From positions 1 to 8,215 of the forward strand of contig JAUMYK010000038.1 in the NCBI GenBank assembly GCA_030528665.1: 8,215 nucleotides of DNA. Direction: 5' to 3'. Within the stretch, counting starts at the first letter, position 1. The number at the start of each line of letters is the position of its first letter. Under the pieces are notes generated by a model. It was given only the letters and a program-made list of their open reading frames with translations. It was not told where the DNA came from and ran no database searches. Source of the DNA: a bacterium (GTDB lineage Bacteria; Patescibacteria; JAEDAM01; Absconditabacterales; Absconditicoccaceae). The translations under genes and the position numbers were made by a program. This document shows, piece after piece, positions 1-6,804 of the stretch.

Positions 1-65
1 GTCATTCCGGACTTGATCCGGAATCTTGTCCGCTTGCTAAGATGCTGAATCAAGTTCAGCATGAC
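1..65. repeat. paired palindromic repeats (ATTCCGGA / ATGCTGAA type)
   Basis: Two small hairpins lie back to back. ATTCCGGA and TCCGGAAT flank the loop CTTGA at about 4-24. ATGCTGAA and TTCAGCAT flank TCAAG at about 43-63. The two units are diverged inverted copies of each other, so the whole segment is a larger imperfect palindrome beginning GTCAT and ending ATGAC. This is the architecture of dispersed intergenic palindromic elements. Copy number elsewhere in the genome cannot be judged from this window. Confidence 0.7.
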
Positions 66-99
66 AGTTGAGAACTTAAGATCCTAAATCAGGTTCCCC

Positions 100-216
100 G
101 TAACTGCGTGCGGGACAGGCAGGATGACATATGAAGGAGGAACTTTGTCCTCCTTAGACCACCAGACTCACTTTTTGCGCTCAAAATCCCGCATCGGAGT
201 GCGGGACAGGATCCCG
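100..216. repeat. GTGCGGGACAGG repeats with hairpins
   Basis: The word GTGCGGGACAGG occurs twice, at about 108-119 and 199-210. The second copy sits in a hairpin in which TCCCGCA (187-193) pairs with TGCGGGA (200-206). An alternative hairpin pairs CGGGA (202-206) with TCCCG (212-216). The first copy lies in a degenerate version of the same structure (CCCG...CGGG) and is followed by GGATGACA, which resembles the end of the repeat at 1-65. They are probably members of one palindromic repeat family. Confidence 0.55.
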
Positions 217-367
217 AAGAAAACGCTTTCTCCAGATTTCTAGTTAAGAATTTAGAATTAAGAGTTATTATGGAGTGATAAAAGGAAAAAATCTGAACTC
301 TGACTTCTGAATTCTTCACCACTATGGTCGTTCGCTAGAGTTTTTCCTGACTTTCAAGGGAGTCTAC

Positions 368-505
368 GGAACTTGCTGGTACTGGAGGGGGGCGTCATTC
401 CAGACTTGATCTTCTTTCGTGTTAAGAGGTATGAAGTATGTATAGCTTCTCTCTTCACTCTTAATTTTTAACTCTTAACTCTTTTGGAACTTGCTGGTAC
501 TGGAG
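368..505. repeat. 20-base direct repeat, two copies
   Basis: The 20-base sequence beginning GGAACTTGCTGG and ending TACTGGAG is present exactly at 368-387 and 486-505, 118 bases apart start to start. Between the copies, positions 394-410 repeat the first 17 bases of the window with one mismatch, and an AT-rich tract with TTAACTCTTAACTC words follows. Exact duplication of this length by chance is very unlikely in 8 kb, so this is either a dispersed repeat or the trace of a local duplication. Confidence 0.75.
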
Positions 506-560
506 TGTTTTTTCTTTCTTTATTTGATTAACTCAATTTGTAGGCTCGGATACTGATTTT

Positions 561-604
561 TCCCCCTCAATGAGGGGGATGCCCGTAGGGCAGGGGGAGT
601 TTTT
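561..604. repeat. G/C-rich double hairpin followed by T-run
   Basis: CCCCCTCA (562-569) is followed after one base by TGAGGGGG (571-578), and GCCC (581-584) pairs with GGGC (588-591). Alternatively TCCCCCT (561-567) can pair with AGGGGGA (592-598) and enclose the second hairpin. Five Ts follow at 600-604, so on the plus strand it could terminate transcription arriving from the left. It looks more like a mobile palindromic repeat than a dedicated terminator, since no gene is visible immediately upstream. Confidence 0.55.
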
Positions 605-635
605 GCTCATCTCTCCAAAAAAACTTCCAAAAAAT

Positions 636-663
636 TTGCAAAATAAAAAAAACTGATTACAAT
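636..663 (+). promoter_or_regulatory. promoter for the pilin-like gene
   Basis: A -35-like TTGCAA (636-641) is separated by 16 bases from a -10-like TACAAT (658-663). Transcription would begin near 670 and leave a leader of about 46 bases before the ATG at 716. The surroundings are A-rich, as expected upstream of a sigma-70-type promoter. The call rests only on sequence resemblance and position. Confidence 0.5.
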
Positions 664-715
664 TACCTTATCAAAGGGGCAGGACTCCTGAGAAATACTA
701 CCTTTTATTCTCTTT

Positions 716-1135
716 ATGGAAAACACAATGACAAAAAAAATCGCACTTTTTATGCTAGGACTCGCAACATTGGGAGGAACACTAGGTTTTGTATCTGCAA
801 ATAATTATAATTCTACTACTCCATCTGGATTTGGACTCAATGAAAGTTATAGTGCAGGTATTACAGGAATTGCAGGAACAGGACAAGATCAGCAAAATAG
901 GTTGATTGATGTTATCAAAACTGCTATTAACTGGGTTCTGGGTATCCTGTGATTGATTACATTTGTGTTATTGTTATGGGGAGGATTTCAGATGGTAACC
1001 GCAGCTGGAGATGATACGAAATTTCAGGCTGGACAAAAAATTCTCAAACAATCTGGTATTGGACTCCTATTTATTGCAGGATCATGGTTAATGGTGACAA
1101 TGATCTTCTACTTGATTGGCGTATTTACAAAATAA
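716..1135 (+). CDS. T4SS-pilin-like two-helix membrane protein (UGA read as Gly)
   Basis: A 139-residue small membrane protein with an N-terminal hydrophobic signal segment (about residues 5-28, ending in VSA). A polar Ser/Thr/Gly-rich stretch follows, then two transmembrane helices (about 68-95 and 115-136) separated by a short loop. The core pattern, an amphipathic lead-in with INWVLG, then LLLWGGFQMVTAAGDD, a Lys/Gln-rich loop and a second helix with GIGLLFIAGSWL, matches the TrbC/VirB2-like 'T4SS pilin' proteins common in candidate-phyla-radiation bacteria. The reading frame contains one TGA (950-952, residue 79) inside helix 1, between GIL and LITF, where glycine fits well; TAA ends it. 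The start could be ATG 716 or ATG 728 (MTKK...); neither has a Shine-Dalgarno sequence, and 728 gives the more typical signal peptide. It is followed by a terminator and has no other conjugation or secretion gene beside it, so its actual role (pilus, DNA uptake or structural membrane protein) is open. Confidence 0.8.
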
Positions 1136-1152
1136 CATATTTGTTAGCATTT

Positions 1153-1182
1153 GGTCTATCTGATGATAAGATAGGCCTTTTT
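1153..1182 (+). terminator. rho-independent terminator of the pilin-like gene
   Basis: GGTCTATCT (1153-1161) pairs with AGATAGGCC (1169-1177) over nine pairs, including one G-U. The loop is seven bases and a run of five Ts starts at 1178, followed by more T-rich sequence. It lies 18 bases past the TAA of the pilin-like gene and separates that unit from dnaE. Confidence 0.85.
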
Positions 1183-1188
1183 CTTTTC

Positions 1189-1216
1189 TTGCTTTTTTCA
1201 GTAGAAACACTACAAT
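1189..1216 (+). promoter_or_regulatory. promoter for dnaE
   Basis: TTGCTT (1189-1194) and TACAAT (1211-1216) are spaced by 16 bases, the same geometry and the same -10 hexamer as the promoter at 636-663. The predicted start of transcription, near 1223, gives a leader of about 27 bases to the ATG at 1250. A terminator just upstream and a promoter here together suggest that the shortened dnaE is transcribed as its own unit. Confidence 0.5.
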
Positions 1217-1249
1217 CAGATCTGCTTTTATCTCTGCTAGAGACCTGTT

Positions 1250-4200
1250 ATGCCTATTATGAATTTGCATGAATTTGAACTTCGTTACCTTTCTTATAAA
1301 GGGCTAAAGATGAGGCTAGGATTAGATTGGGATACTGAAACACTTGTCAATCTTTCCAAGATCACAGACAAAGGAATCCTTGAGCATTCTGTACCTGAAA
1401 CCTCACCTGAGGACCTCAAAAAATTTACGCACGAAAGTTATACCCCTTTCAAACGAAAGATGCTCGAGGAATCTCGTCAGATTTTTCCTTTATCTACTTC
1501 TAAATATTCGCTCTCAGACTATATTGAGAGACTAGAGTATGAACTCAAAGTGATCAAAGAAATGGGCTTCAACTCCTACTTTTTGATCGTATCAGACTAT
1601 GTGAGGTGGGCAAAGAGGGAGATGATTATTGTGGGTCCAGGAAGAGGTTCTGGAGCAGGTTCTTTACTAGCTTGGGCGGTGGAGATTACAGATATTGATC
1701 CTTTGCCTTTTGATTTGCTCTTTGAGAGATTTTTGAACCCTGCAAGAATCTCAATGCCAGATTTTGATATTGATTTTGAAGATACGCAGAGACAAAAGGT
1801 AATTGATTATTGTACTCAAAAATATGGGCAAGAAAAGGTTTGCTCCATTGGAACTTTTATGAAGATGGCGACAAAGGCGGCTTTTAAGGATTCAGCGAGA
1901 GCGGTTGGTGTTCCTTTTGAAAAATCTAATGCGATTTCTAATATGATTCCTGATAGGGTTGCACTCAAAAGTTTGATCTCGGAGCCAGTGCCTGAGTTTG
2001 AAGAACTTCAAGCCATTTACAATAGTGATGAAAAGGTAAAACAAGCCTTTGATCTCGCTGCTGGATTGGAAGGAAATCTCAGACAGCTTGGGGTGCATGC
2101 TTGTGGAGTAATTATCGCTCCAGAAGCAGTTTCTACCTATACTGCCGTCCAGTATGCCAAGGAAAACGACCATACGGTGGTGAGCCAGTATGATGGTCCA
2201 ACGCTTGAACAAATCTGACTCCTCAAAATGGATTTCCTCGGACTGAGAAATCTCTCGATCATCAAGACCTGTATCAAAATCATAAAAACCAGATATGAAA
2301 AGGCAAACCAGCCACTGCCTCAGATTTTTGAACATTTTTTGAAAACGACCTCATTTCAGCCAGATATTGAAGATGCCTTTACCTATGAAACAGTCTTCAA
2401 AACAGGAGATACGACTGGGATTTTCCAGTTTGAATCGCAGGGGATGAGAAAATTTTTGATCCAGCTCGAGCCAAATTCGATCAATGATCTCGTGGCGATG
2501 AATGCCTTGTATCGTCCAGGTCCGATGGAGTTTATTCCTAGATATATCGAGAGAAAACATGGTCGTGAAGAGGTAAGTTATATGAGTCAGGAACTAAGAG
2601 ATGAGTTGACCAAAAAATACGGAGCGGAAGTCGCTGAGGAAGAAAATCAAAAGCTAATTCAGGATCTCTCTCCTATTATGAGTTTGACCTATGGAATTGC
2701 AGTATATCAGGAGCAGTTGATGTTTTTGGTGCAGTCGATGGCAGGATTTTCCCTTGGTGAGGCGGATATGCTCAGGAGAGGGGTTGGAAAAAAGAAAAAA
2801 GAAGTGATCGAAAAACTCAAGACAGAGTTTATTACCAGAGGAGAGTCCTTTAGAGGCTATAAGCCTGAAACTACCAAAAATGTCTATGAAAAGATGATCG
2901 AGCCAGCAGCTTCGTATTCATTCAATAAATCGCATTCAGTCTGCTATGCGATGATTGCCTACCAAACCGCTTATTTGAAAGCACATTTTCCAGTAGAGTT
3001 TTCTGCAGCATTGATCCGTTCAGTGGAGGAAGATGTCGATACACAGAGCTTCTATATCTCTGAAATCCAAAATAAAGGGATTCCAGTACTTCCTCCAAAT
3101 ATCAATGCTTCCTTCAATCATGTCGCAGCAATTGATGATACCATCAGACTTGGATTCTTTTCTACGAAAGGGATTGGAGAGGACATTGGGGAAACAATAC
3201 AGCAGGAAAGGCAAAAAAATGGGGTATTTACAAGCTTGGAGGATTTTCTAAAAAGATGTTCTACTGTTGTCAATAAAAAATCCCTTGAAAGTCTGATCAA
3301 AGCGGGAGCGCTCGATGCCTTTGGCGAAAGGAATACACTCCTAGAAAATATCACAAACCTGATTGACTGGAGTAAAAATATTTCTACAGCAGATTTTGGA
3401 CTCTTTGGGGGCATGGGATTGGATACGCAGATTCAGCTCAAGCCTGTTACTCCAGCCACGCATATGGACAAGCTGATGATGGAGCAGGAGGTGCTTAAAT
3501 CTTTTCTCTCAGGTAATCCACTCGATGGACTTTATCCTTATATCAAAAAATTTTCTTTCCTCAATCAAGTTACCGAGCAAGAGCAGTATCCCAAATTTGT
3601 CGTGATCGGCTATATCAAGGAGATTCAGAGAGCCAAGAAAAAGTGATTTTTTGTCAAGATCGAAGATATTTCAGGAGAGTGGGAATTTTTTACTAGGGAT
3701 GTCCTCGATTTCAAAAAATTTGACCTCATCATCCTCTATGGTAGCAAGCCTACAGGGAGAATCTATATTGACAAAATTGTAAAAACTGACTATGATACAC
3801 TCGTACGCCTTGCTGGTGGAAAGTTTGATCCTGAGCGAACTGTAGTCAGAGCCAAAAAAGAAAGATATGGACAGCAAAAAGCACAAGAAATTGAGAAAAT
3901 TAAAGCTGAACAACTCCAAGCGAAAGACCTCGCTTCCACGCCTCTCCTGACTGATACTGTTACTCCAGAGGAGGATGAACACCATATAGAGGAGTTGCAA
4001 GAGCAGAGTACAGAGGAGAGAGAGGATCAAACGCAAGCGTATAGATGAGCTGAGGAGCAATTTGAGACTGCAGAGGAGTTGCTAGACCTTGAGCAAGGAG
4101 CTGAGGAATCAGAAGAGCGTACATGAACTGCTCTCCTAGATGCTTCTCCATCTTCAGAGTGAGACCAGCATTATGCGTTTGAGCTTAAAGAACTACCTGA

Positions 4201-4333
4201 GCATATGGAAAAGCTCCATTTTTTGATGGAAGTGCTCCAACAGTATCCAGGCACTGAACCAATTCTCCTCCAAGGGCAAATCAGAGAAGTGAGCGTGGAG
4301 GGAGTGAAGCGTTTGCAACAGTATTTTTGCTAA
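1250..4333 (+). CDS. dnaE: DNA polymerase III alpha subunit, lacking PHP domain (five UGA-Gly)
   Basis: Catalytic subunit of the replicative DNA polymerase (family C), 1027 residues with TGA read as Gly. The polymerase core is intact. VGPGRGSGAGS lies near residues 127-137. PDFDIDF carries two catalytic aspartates (173, 175) and KMDFLGL the third (328). The conserved LGVHACGVII lies near 281-290 and an FNKSHSV segment lies in the fingers. A beta-clamp-binding-like ADFGLF is at 714-719. An OB fold (FVVIGYIKEIQ..., about 782-870) and a C-terminal domain (about 976-1027) follow. TGA codons occur at 2216, 3644, 4046, 4124 and 4160 (residues 323, 799, 933, 959, 971). Residue 323 is a family-conserved Gly before LLKMDFLGL, and 799 falls in a Gly-compatible OB turn. 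Oddities: the usual N-terminal PHP domain of about 270-280 residues is absent, because TAG codons at 1202 and 1238 close the frame just upstream. About 70 extra residues follow GLKMRLG, and an acidic linker covers about 885-975. ATG 1259 is an alternative start. No exonuclease domain is present. Confidence 0.95.
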
Positions 4334-4335
4334 AA

Positions 4336-4358
4336 AGAATAGTTTAGCTCTCTATTCT
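4336..4358 (+). terminator. weak hairpin after dnaE
   Basis: AGAATAG (4336-4342) pairs with CTATTCT (4352-4358) around a nine-base loop, starting three bases after the dnaE TAA. The following sequence is T-rich but broken (CTTAATCTTT), so termination may be inefficient or factor-dependent. The position between dnaE and the next promoter supports the call. Confidence 0.4.
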
Positions 4359-4371
4359 CTTAATCTTTATA

Positions 4372-4399
4372 TTGACATTCTAGAGCAAATAGCTATCCT
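4372..4399 (+). promoter_or_regulatory. promoter for the secreted-protein gene
   Basis: A perfect -35 consensus TTGACA (4372-4377) is followed after 16 bases by TATCCT (4394-4399). Transcription would start near 4406 and leave about 20 bases of A-rich leader before the ATG at 4427. The -35 region reads TTGACATTC, identical to that of the promoter at 6335. Confidence 0.6.
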
Positions 4400-4426
4400 A
4401 AGAGCAGAAATAAAAAAATTATTATT

Positions 4427-4891
4427 ATGAAAAGATTTTTATGTTATGGAGGTATGCTGATACTCTCCATATTCTCACTCTCCGCTCAACCAAAATGTGA
4501 GCAGATTGAGGCTATGCTTATTAGTATACCAGATACACTCAGCTCTGAGTTGCATGTGTATCTGGATGCAAAAACACTCCAGGCTCCACGCTATGGCAAG
4601 GATACCCAAGGCATTCAGATGTCTATGTTGACTGCTGTAGGTACCATTGAAAATATCGGAGGCAAATACTTTGACTTTTACTCCGATAGAGAAGTAAAAG
4701 CCCGTTTGATACTCAAAAATGGGCAATCGTATGCGATAGTACTGCCTGTTGGATTGGGAGCGTTTGCGCGCTTTGCACCTGAGTTGCATAGCATTCATTT
4801 TGAGGAGGGAGCTGAAGGAGTGCTAAGGTTTTTCCCTACGGGGAGAGAGCCAAAAGCTTCTTTACCATTGATTAGTCTATATAGTGACTAA
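4427..4891 (+). CDS. small secreted protein of unknown function
   Basis: A 154-residue protein with a clear Sec-type signal peptide: MKRF, then a hydrophobic core of about residues 6-18, ending near SLSAQ, with cleavage probably around residue 20-21. The mature part is about 134 residues. It alternates polar and hydrophobic residues in a way that suggests mostly beta-strands (for example IENIGGKYFDFYSDREVKAR and SYAIVLPVGLGAFARF), with a single Cys (CEQIEAM) just after the signal. I recognise no family. It has no in-frame TGA, a single clear ATG, and is flanked by its own promoter and a terminator, so it is a monocistronic unit. The Cys is not in a lipobox-like context, so it is probably not a lipoprotein. 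A periplasmic or surface-exposed location is inferred from the signal peptide only. Confidence 0.75.
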   Translation: MKRFLCYGGMLILSIFSLSAQPKCEQIEAMLISIPDTLSSELHVYLDAKTLQAPRYGKDTQGIQMSMLTAVGTIENIGGKYFDFYSDREVKARLILKNGQSYAIVLPVGLGAFARFAPELHSIHFEEGAEGVLRFFPTGREPKASLPLISLYSD

Positions 4892-4902
4892 GGGAGAATT
4901 TT

Positions 4903-4937
4903 AAAAAAGACACATAGAAGATGAACTATGTGTTTTT
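4903..4937. terminator. bidirectional terminator between convergent genes
   Basis: ACACATAG (4910-4917) pairs with CTATGTGT (4926-4933) around the loop AAGATGAA, with a T-run at 4933-4937 on the plus side. Six As at 4903-4908 provide a T-run on the minus strand. It sits between the convergent ends of the secreted-protein gene (4891) and the minus-strand helical-protein gene (4960), so it can serve both. Confidence 0.8.
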
Positions 4938-4959
4938 CGTTGAGTCAAAAAAGGAGAGC

Positions 4960-5421
4960 TTAGTCAGATTTTTCTCCCTTTTTACTCATCAAGAGTTCGT
5001 GAATCCCCATCCTTGTAGCTGAAGCATTACAAAATTCATCAATACTCAATACGAGAATCCCCTTCATACCTTGGATAAGCGTGAGGAGTTCATAGGCATT
5101 GTCACGAATCTTTTGCTGATACTGCTGCTGATCTTTGGGGCTGAGCGTCTCAGGTGTTGCCAAAAAATAATGGAGTTCGTGATGCATAGTTTGGGATCAT
5201 TTGGCAGTCTGCTTTCAAAGTGCTTGGATTTTATCGGTATTTTGATCATTGAGAAAAAGGAGGTATTCTGAGAAGAGTTTCCAGTTTTTTTCGATATTTC
5301 TGAGTTTGTATCGGTGGAGATATTTGAGTGAAGCAAGTGCTTCCTCTTTGAGATAGCCTGCAATCTGCAATGCTTCGATTTGCGTGCTGAGCTGTGCTAA
5401 GAGTTGTGCAGTCTTGGTCAT
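4960..5421 (-). CDS. helical protein of unknown function, two UGA-Gly
   Basis: A 153-residue protein, visible as a whole only if TGA is glycine. Two in-frame TGA codons (plus-strand positions 5215-5217 and 5197-5199) lie six codons apart, in the segment after DKIQAL. The ORF ends with TAA. The N-terminal half (MTKTAQLLAQLSTQIEAL, then KEEALASLKYL) is rich in Leu, Ala, Lys and Glu and should be alpha-helical, possibly a coiled coil. The C-terminal half contains QQQYQQKIRDNAYELLTLI, also helical, then ILVLSIDEFCNA and a lysine-rich tail. There is no signal peptide and no transmembrane helix, so it is probably cytoplasmic. The start is ATG 5421: the frame upstream stays open to about 5496 but holds no other ATG, GTG or TTG. 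It lies 44 bases downstream of the ABC ATPase on the same strand, with no terminator visible between, so the two are probably co-transcribed. I recognise no family. Confidence 0.75.
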
Positions 5422-5465
5422 AATAATAGGATAATCAAAGGTAAAATGGTCAAAAAAGTCTGGTT

Positions 5466-6149
5466 TTAACCAAGTTCCACCATTTTGATCTGGGTATTAA
5501 GCTTGAGATACTGAAGGAGTGCCTCATCGTGTGTGACCAAGACAATGGTATTGCCGATTTGGTTGGCTTTGATGAGAATATCTGCCATTTGCATCGTGCT
5601 TTCATGGTCAAGGTTGCCAGTTGGTTCATCTGCAATGATAAAATCTGGAGCATGAATAATCGCTCTTGCCATCGCTACTTTTTGTCTTTCTCCTCCGCTG
5701 AGTTTTCTAATATCTGTAGTTTCGATACTTGAGAGGTCGATGAGATTTTTTACGGCATCATATTTCTTTTTGATCTGGATAAGCGGAGTCTCCTCTAATA
5801 AAAGAGGGTAAATGATATTTTCCTGAGGTGTGAGGCTATGAATCAGTTCATAATCCTGAAAGATGATCCCAATTTTTCTTCTATATCTTTGGATTTCCTC
5901 ATCTCCAAAGGCTGCCATATCCTCCATTTTATAAAAAACGGTTTTTTTCTGAGGTCTAATCTGACCGATCAAAAACTTTACGAGCGTGGACTTTCCTGTT
6001 CCAGATTTCCCAGTGATGACCGTAAAATCTCCCTTTTCCAGTTCAAAATTAAATTTTTTGAAAAGTTGTCTTTTGCTCTCAGGATAGCCTCGAGACATTG
6101 CTTTGATGCTAATGAGCGGGATATGTTTTTTATCTTTGACTTGCATCAT
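5466..6149 (-). CDS. FtsE/LolD-type ABC transporter ATPase
   Basis: An ATP-binding cassette ATPase of 227 residues from the chosen start (MMQVKDKK), the normal size for FtsE, LolD and MacB-type subunits. The motifs are complete and in order: Walker A GKSGTGKS (47-54), Q-loop IIFQD (Gln98), signature LSGGERQ (150-156), Walker B FIIADEP (170-176) with catalytic Glu175, D-loop NLD (179-181) and H-loop THD (His207). The ENIIYPLLLE segment and the ADEPTGNLD wording are typical of the FtsE/LolD group, which couples ATP hydrolysis to a membrane partner at the cytoplasmic face. The frame is open further upstream to an ATG at 6236, but the promoter at 6187-6215 lies inside that extension, so ATG 6149 (or the adjacent 6146) is preferred. 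No FtsX-like or other permease gene lies in the window; the next gene is a soluble helical protein. FtsE is the best guess, but a LolD-like role is possible. Confidence 0.9.
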   Translation of the reverse strand: MMQVKDKKHIPLISIKAMSRGYPESKRQLFKKFNFELEKGDFTVITGKSGTGKSTLVKFLIGQIRPQKKTVFYKMEDMAAFGDEEIQRYRRKIGIIFQDYELIHSLTPQENIIYPLLLEETPLIQIKKKYDAVKNLIDLSSIETTDIRKLSGGERQKVAMARAIIHAPDFIIADEPTGNLDHESTMQMADILIKANQIGNTIVLVTHDEALLQYLKLNTQIKMVELG

Positions 6150-6186
6150 GATCAATAGGTGATAAGCTAAAGTATATGCTAGCTCT

Positions 6187-6215
6187 AGTATATTCCATTT
6201 TCTCAAAAAATACAA
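6187..6215 (-). promoter_or_regulatory. promoter for the ABC ATPase operon
   Basis: On the minus strand, TTGTAT (plus positions 6210-6215) and TATACT (6187-6192) are separated by 17 bases. Transcription would start around 6180 and leave a leader of about 30 bases before ATG 6149. This site decides the start of the ATPase, because the longer open frame would begin upstream of it. It is divergent from the promoters of the gene at 6391. Confidence 0.55.
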
Positions 6216-6245
6216 AAAAATCTGACATTCTCCCAACGATTATCC

Positions 6246-6273
6246 TTGACAAATAGAAAAATAACAGCATAAA
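6246..6273 (+). promoter_or_regulatory. possible upstream promoter for the 6391 gene
   Basis: A perfect TTGACA (6246-6251) is followed after 16 bases by CATAAA (6268-6273), a poor -10 match. It would add a leader of about 110 bases to the gene at 6391. It may be a secondary promoter or chance in AT-rich sequence. Confidence 0.25.
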
Positions 6274-6334
6274 AAAGAGCGTATACGAGCAATCTGACTT
6301 GAAAAATACAAGAGCAGTGAGACCACTCTCTTGC

Positions 6335-6362
6335 TTGACATTCCAAAGAAAATTGATATAAA
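6335..6362 (+). promoter_or_regulatory. promoter for the 6391 gene
   Basis: TTGACA (6335-6340) and TATAAA (6357-6362) are spaced by 16 bases, close to consensus at both boxes. Transcription near 6369 gives a leader of only about 22 bases before ATG 6391. Confidence 0.65.
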
Positions 6363-6390
6363 GGAAGCGTAAAATCAAAAAAATAAGAGT

Positions 6391-6723
6391 ATGAAAACAC
6401 AGTATCCACATTTTAGTGCTTTTGTAGCACCCTTGGGAGAGATCAATGAAGCATTTCTCCAAGAAAAGAGCTTATTTGAAGACATTTTGACAGCTGAGCT
6501 GGCACCACATTGGGATGGAAGCCTTCTGCCGCTTACCCTGTTTGAGCAGCCGATCACGAAACTCACTCCTGAAGAAAAAAAACTCTATGCTTATTATCTC
6601 CAAGATCTGTCGGATACAAGGGGACATCTAGCATTTATGTTGGTTTTGCTCTCTTTGCGAGTAAGAAAGCCTGATGTAGAAGAAGCATTTCTCGTGCGTC
6701 AAGGCGGAGAGGTACTGATTTAG
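6391..6723 (+). CDS. 110-residue protein of unknown function
   Basis: A 110-residue soluble protein with no signal peptide or membrane helix. The first half contains several Phe and Pro residues and a PHWDGSLLPL stretch. The second half looks helical: LTPEEKKLYAYYLQDL, then HLAFMLVLLSLRVRK, with an amphipathic to hydrophobic pattern that could form a helical hairpin. I recognise no family. A TAA at 6370 closes the frame upstream, so the ATG is well fixed; the nearest purine-rich word (AAGAGT) is too close to be a normal Shine-Dalgarno. It has no in-frame TGA. Its own promoter and terminator make it a monocistronic unit between the divergent ABC operon and der, and this framing by transcription signals is the main reason to believe it is a real gene. 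Confidence 0.7.
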   Translation: MKTQYPHFSAFVAPLGEINEAFLQEKSLFEDILTAELAPHWDGSLLPLTLFEQPITKLTPEEKKLYAYYLQDLSDTRGHLAFMLVLLSLRVRKPDVEEAFLVRQGGEVLI

Positions 6724-6731
6724 TATTGAAG

Positions 6732-6759
6732 AAACGCTTCCATATGGGGAGGCGTTTTT
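6732..6759 (+). terminator. rho-independent terminator of the 6391 gene
   Basis: AAACGCTTCC (6732-6741) pairs with GGAGGCGTTT (6748-6757) over ten pairs, including one G-U, around a six-base loop. The T-run covers 6755-6759. It begins nine bases after the TAG stop. Confidence 0.88.
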
Positions 6760-6804
6760 CTGTACAGGGAGTAAAGGAAGCTTGGGGATTATCTTGATTT
6801 AGAA

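Larger units (their letters stand above)
1..635. other. gene-free, repeat-rich intergenic stretch
   Basis: No open frame here looks like a protein, even with TGA read as glycine. The longest candidate (minus strand, 322 to 89) has no recognisable motif and runs across palindromic repeats. The stretch holds a cluster of short inverted repeats (1-65, 100-216), a partial copy of the same family (394-410), a 20-base direct repeat (368-387 and 486-505), AT-rich tracts built on TTAAGAGTTAA-like words (about 241-270 and 459-485), and a G/C-rich double hairpin (561-598). Such repeat-laden spacers are often sites of insertion or rearrangement, which matters because a dnaE lacking its 5' part lies downstream. 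Confidence 0.7.

Noticed and set aside
89..322. Minus-strand open frame of 77 codons
   Set aside because: It runs through palindromic repeats, has a composition unlike the real genes and shows no motif or transcription signal.
1..600. CRISPR array
   Set aside because: The repeats are of different kinds and irregularly spaced, with no run of equal-length spacers and no cas genes.
1088..1270. Minus-strand open frame of 60 codons with a Lys-rich helix-like sequence
   Set aside because: It covers the pilin gene end, the terminator and the dnaE promoter and start on the other strand; there is no room for it as a gene.
1250..1290. Split-intein DnaE, as known in cyanobacteria
   Set aside because: The N-terminus of the protein shows no intein C-terminal block (no His-Asn followed by Cys or Ser), and the missing part is the PHP domain rather than a cut within the polymerase core.
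2216..2230. dnaE as two separate genes or a pseudogene split at TGA 2216
   Set aside because: The frame continues without shift through a conserved Gly-Leu-Leu-Lys-Met-Asp segment, and the same TGA pattern occurs in other genes, so recoding explains it.
1892..2335. Minus-strand open frame of 147 codons
   Set aside because: It lies wholly opposite the conserved dnaE core and has no family resemblance; it is a shadow frame.
3671..4060. Minus-strand open frame of 129 codons with a Leu/Phe-rich start resembling membrane helices
   Set aside because: The apparent hydrophobicity is the antisense of the acidic GAG/GAA-rich DnaE linker.
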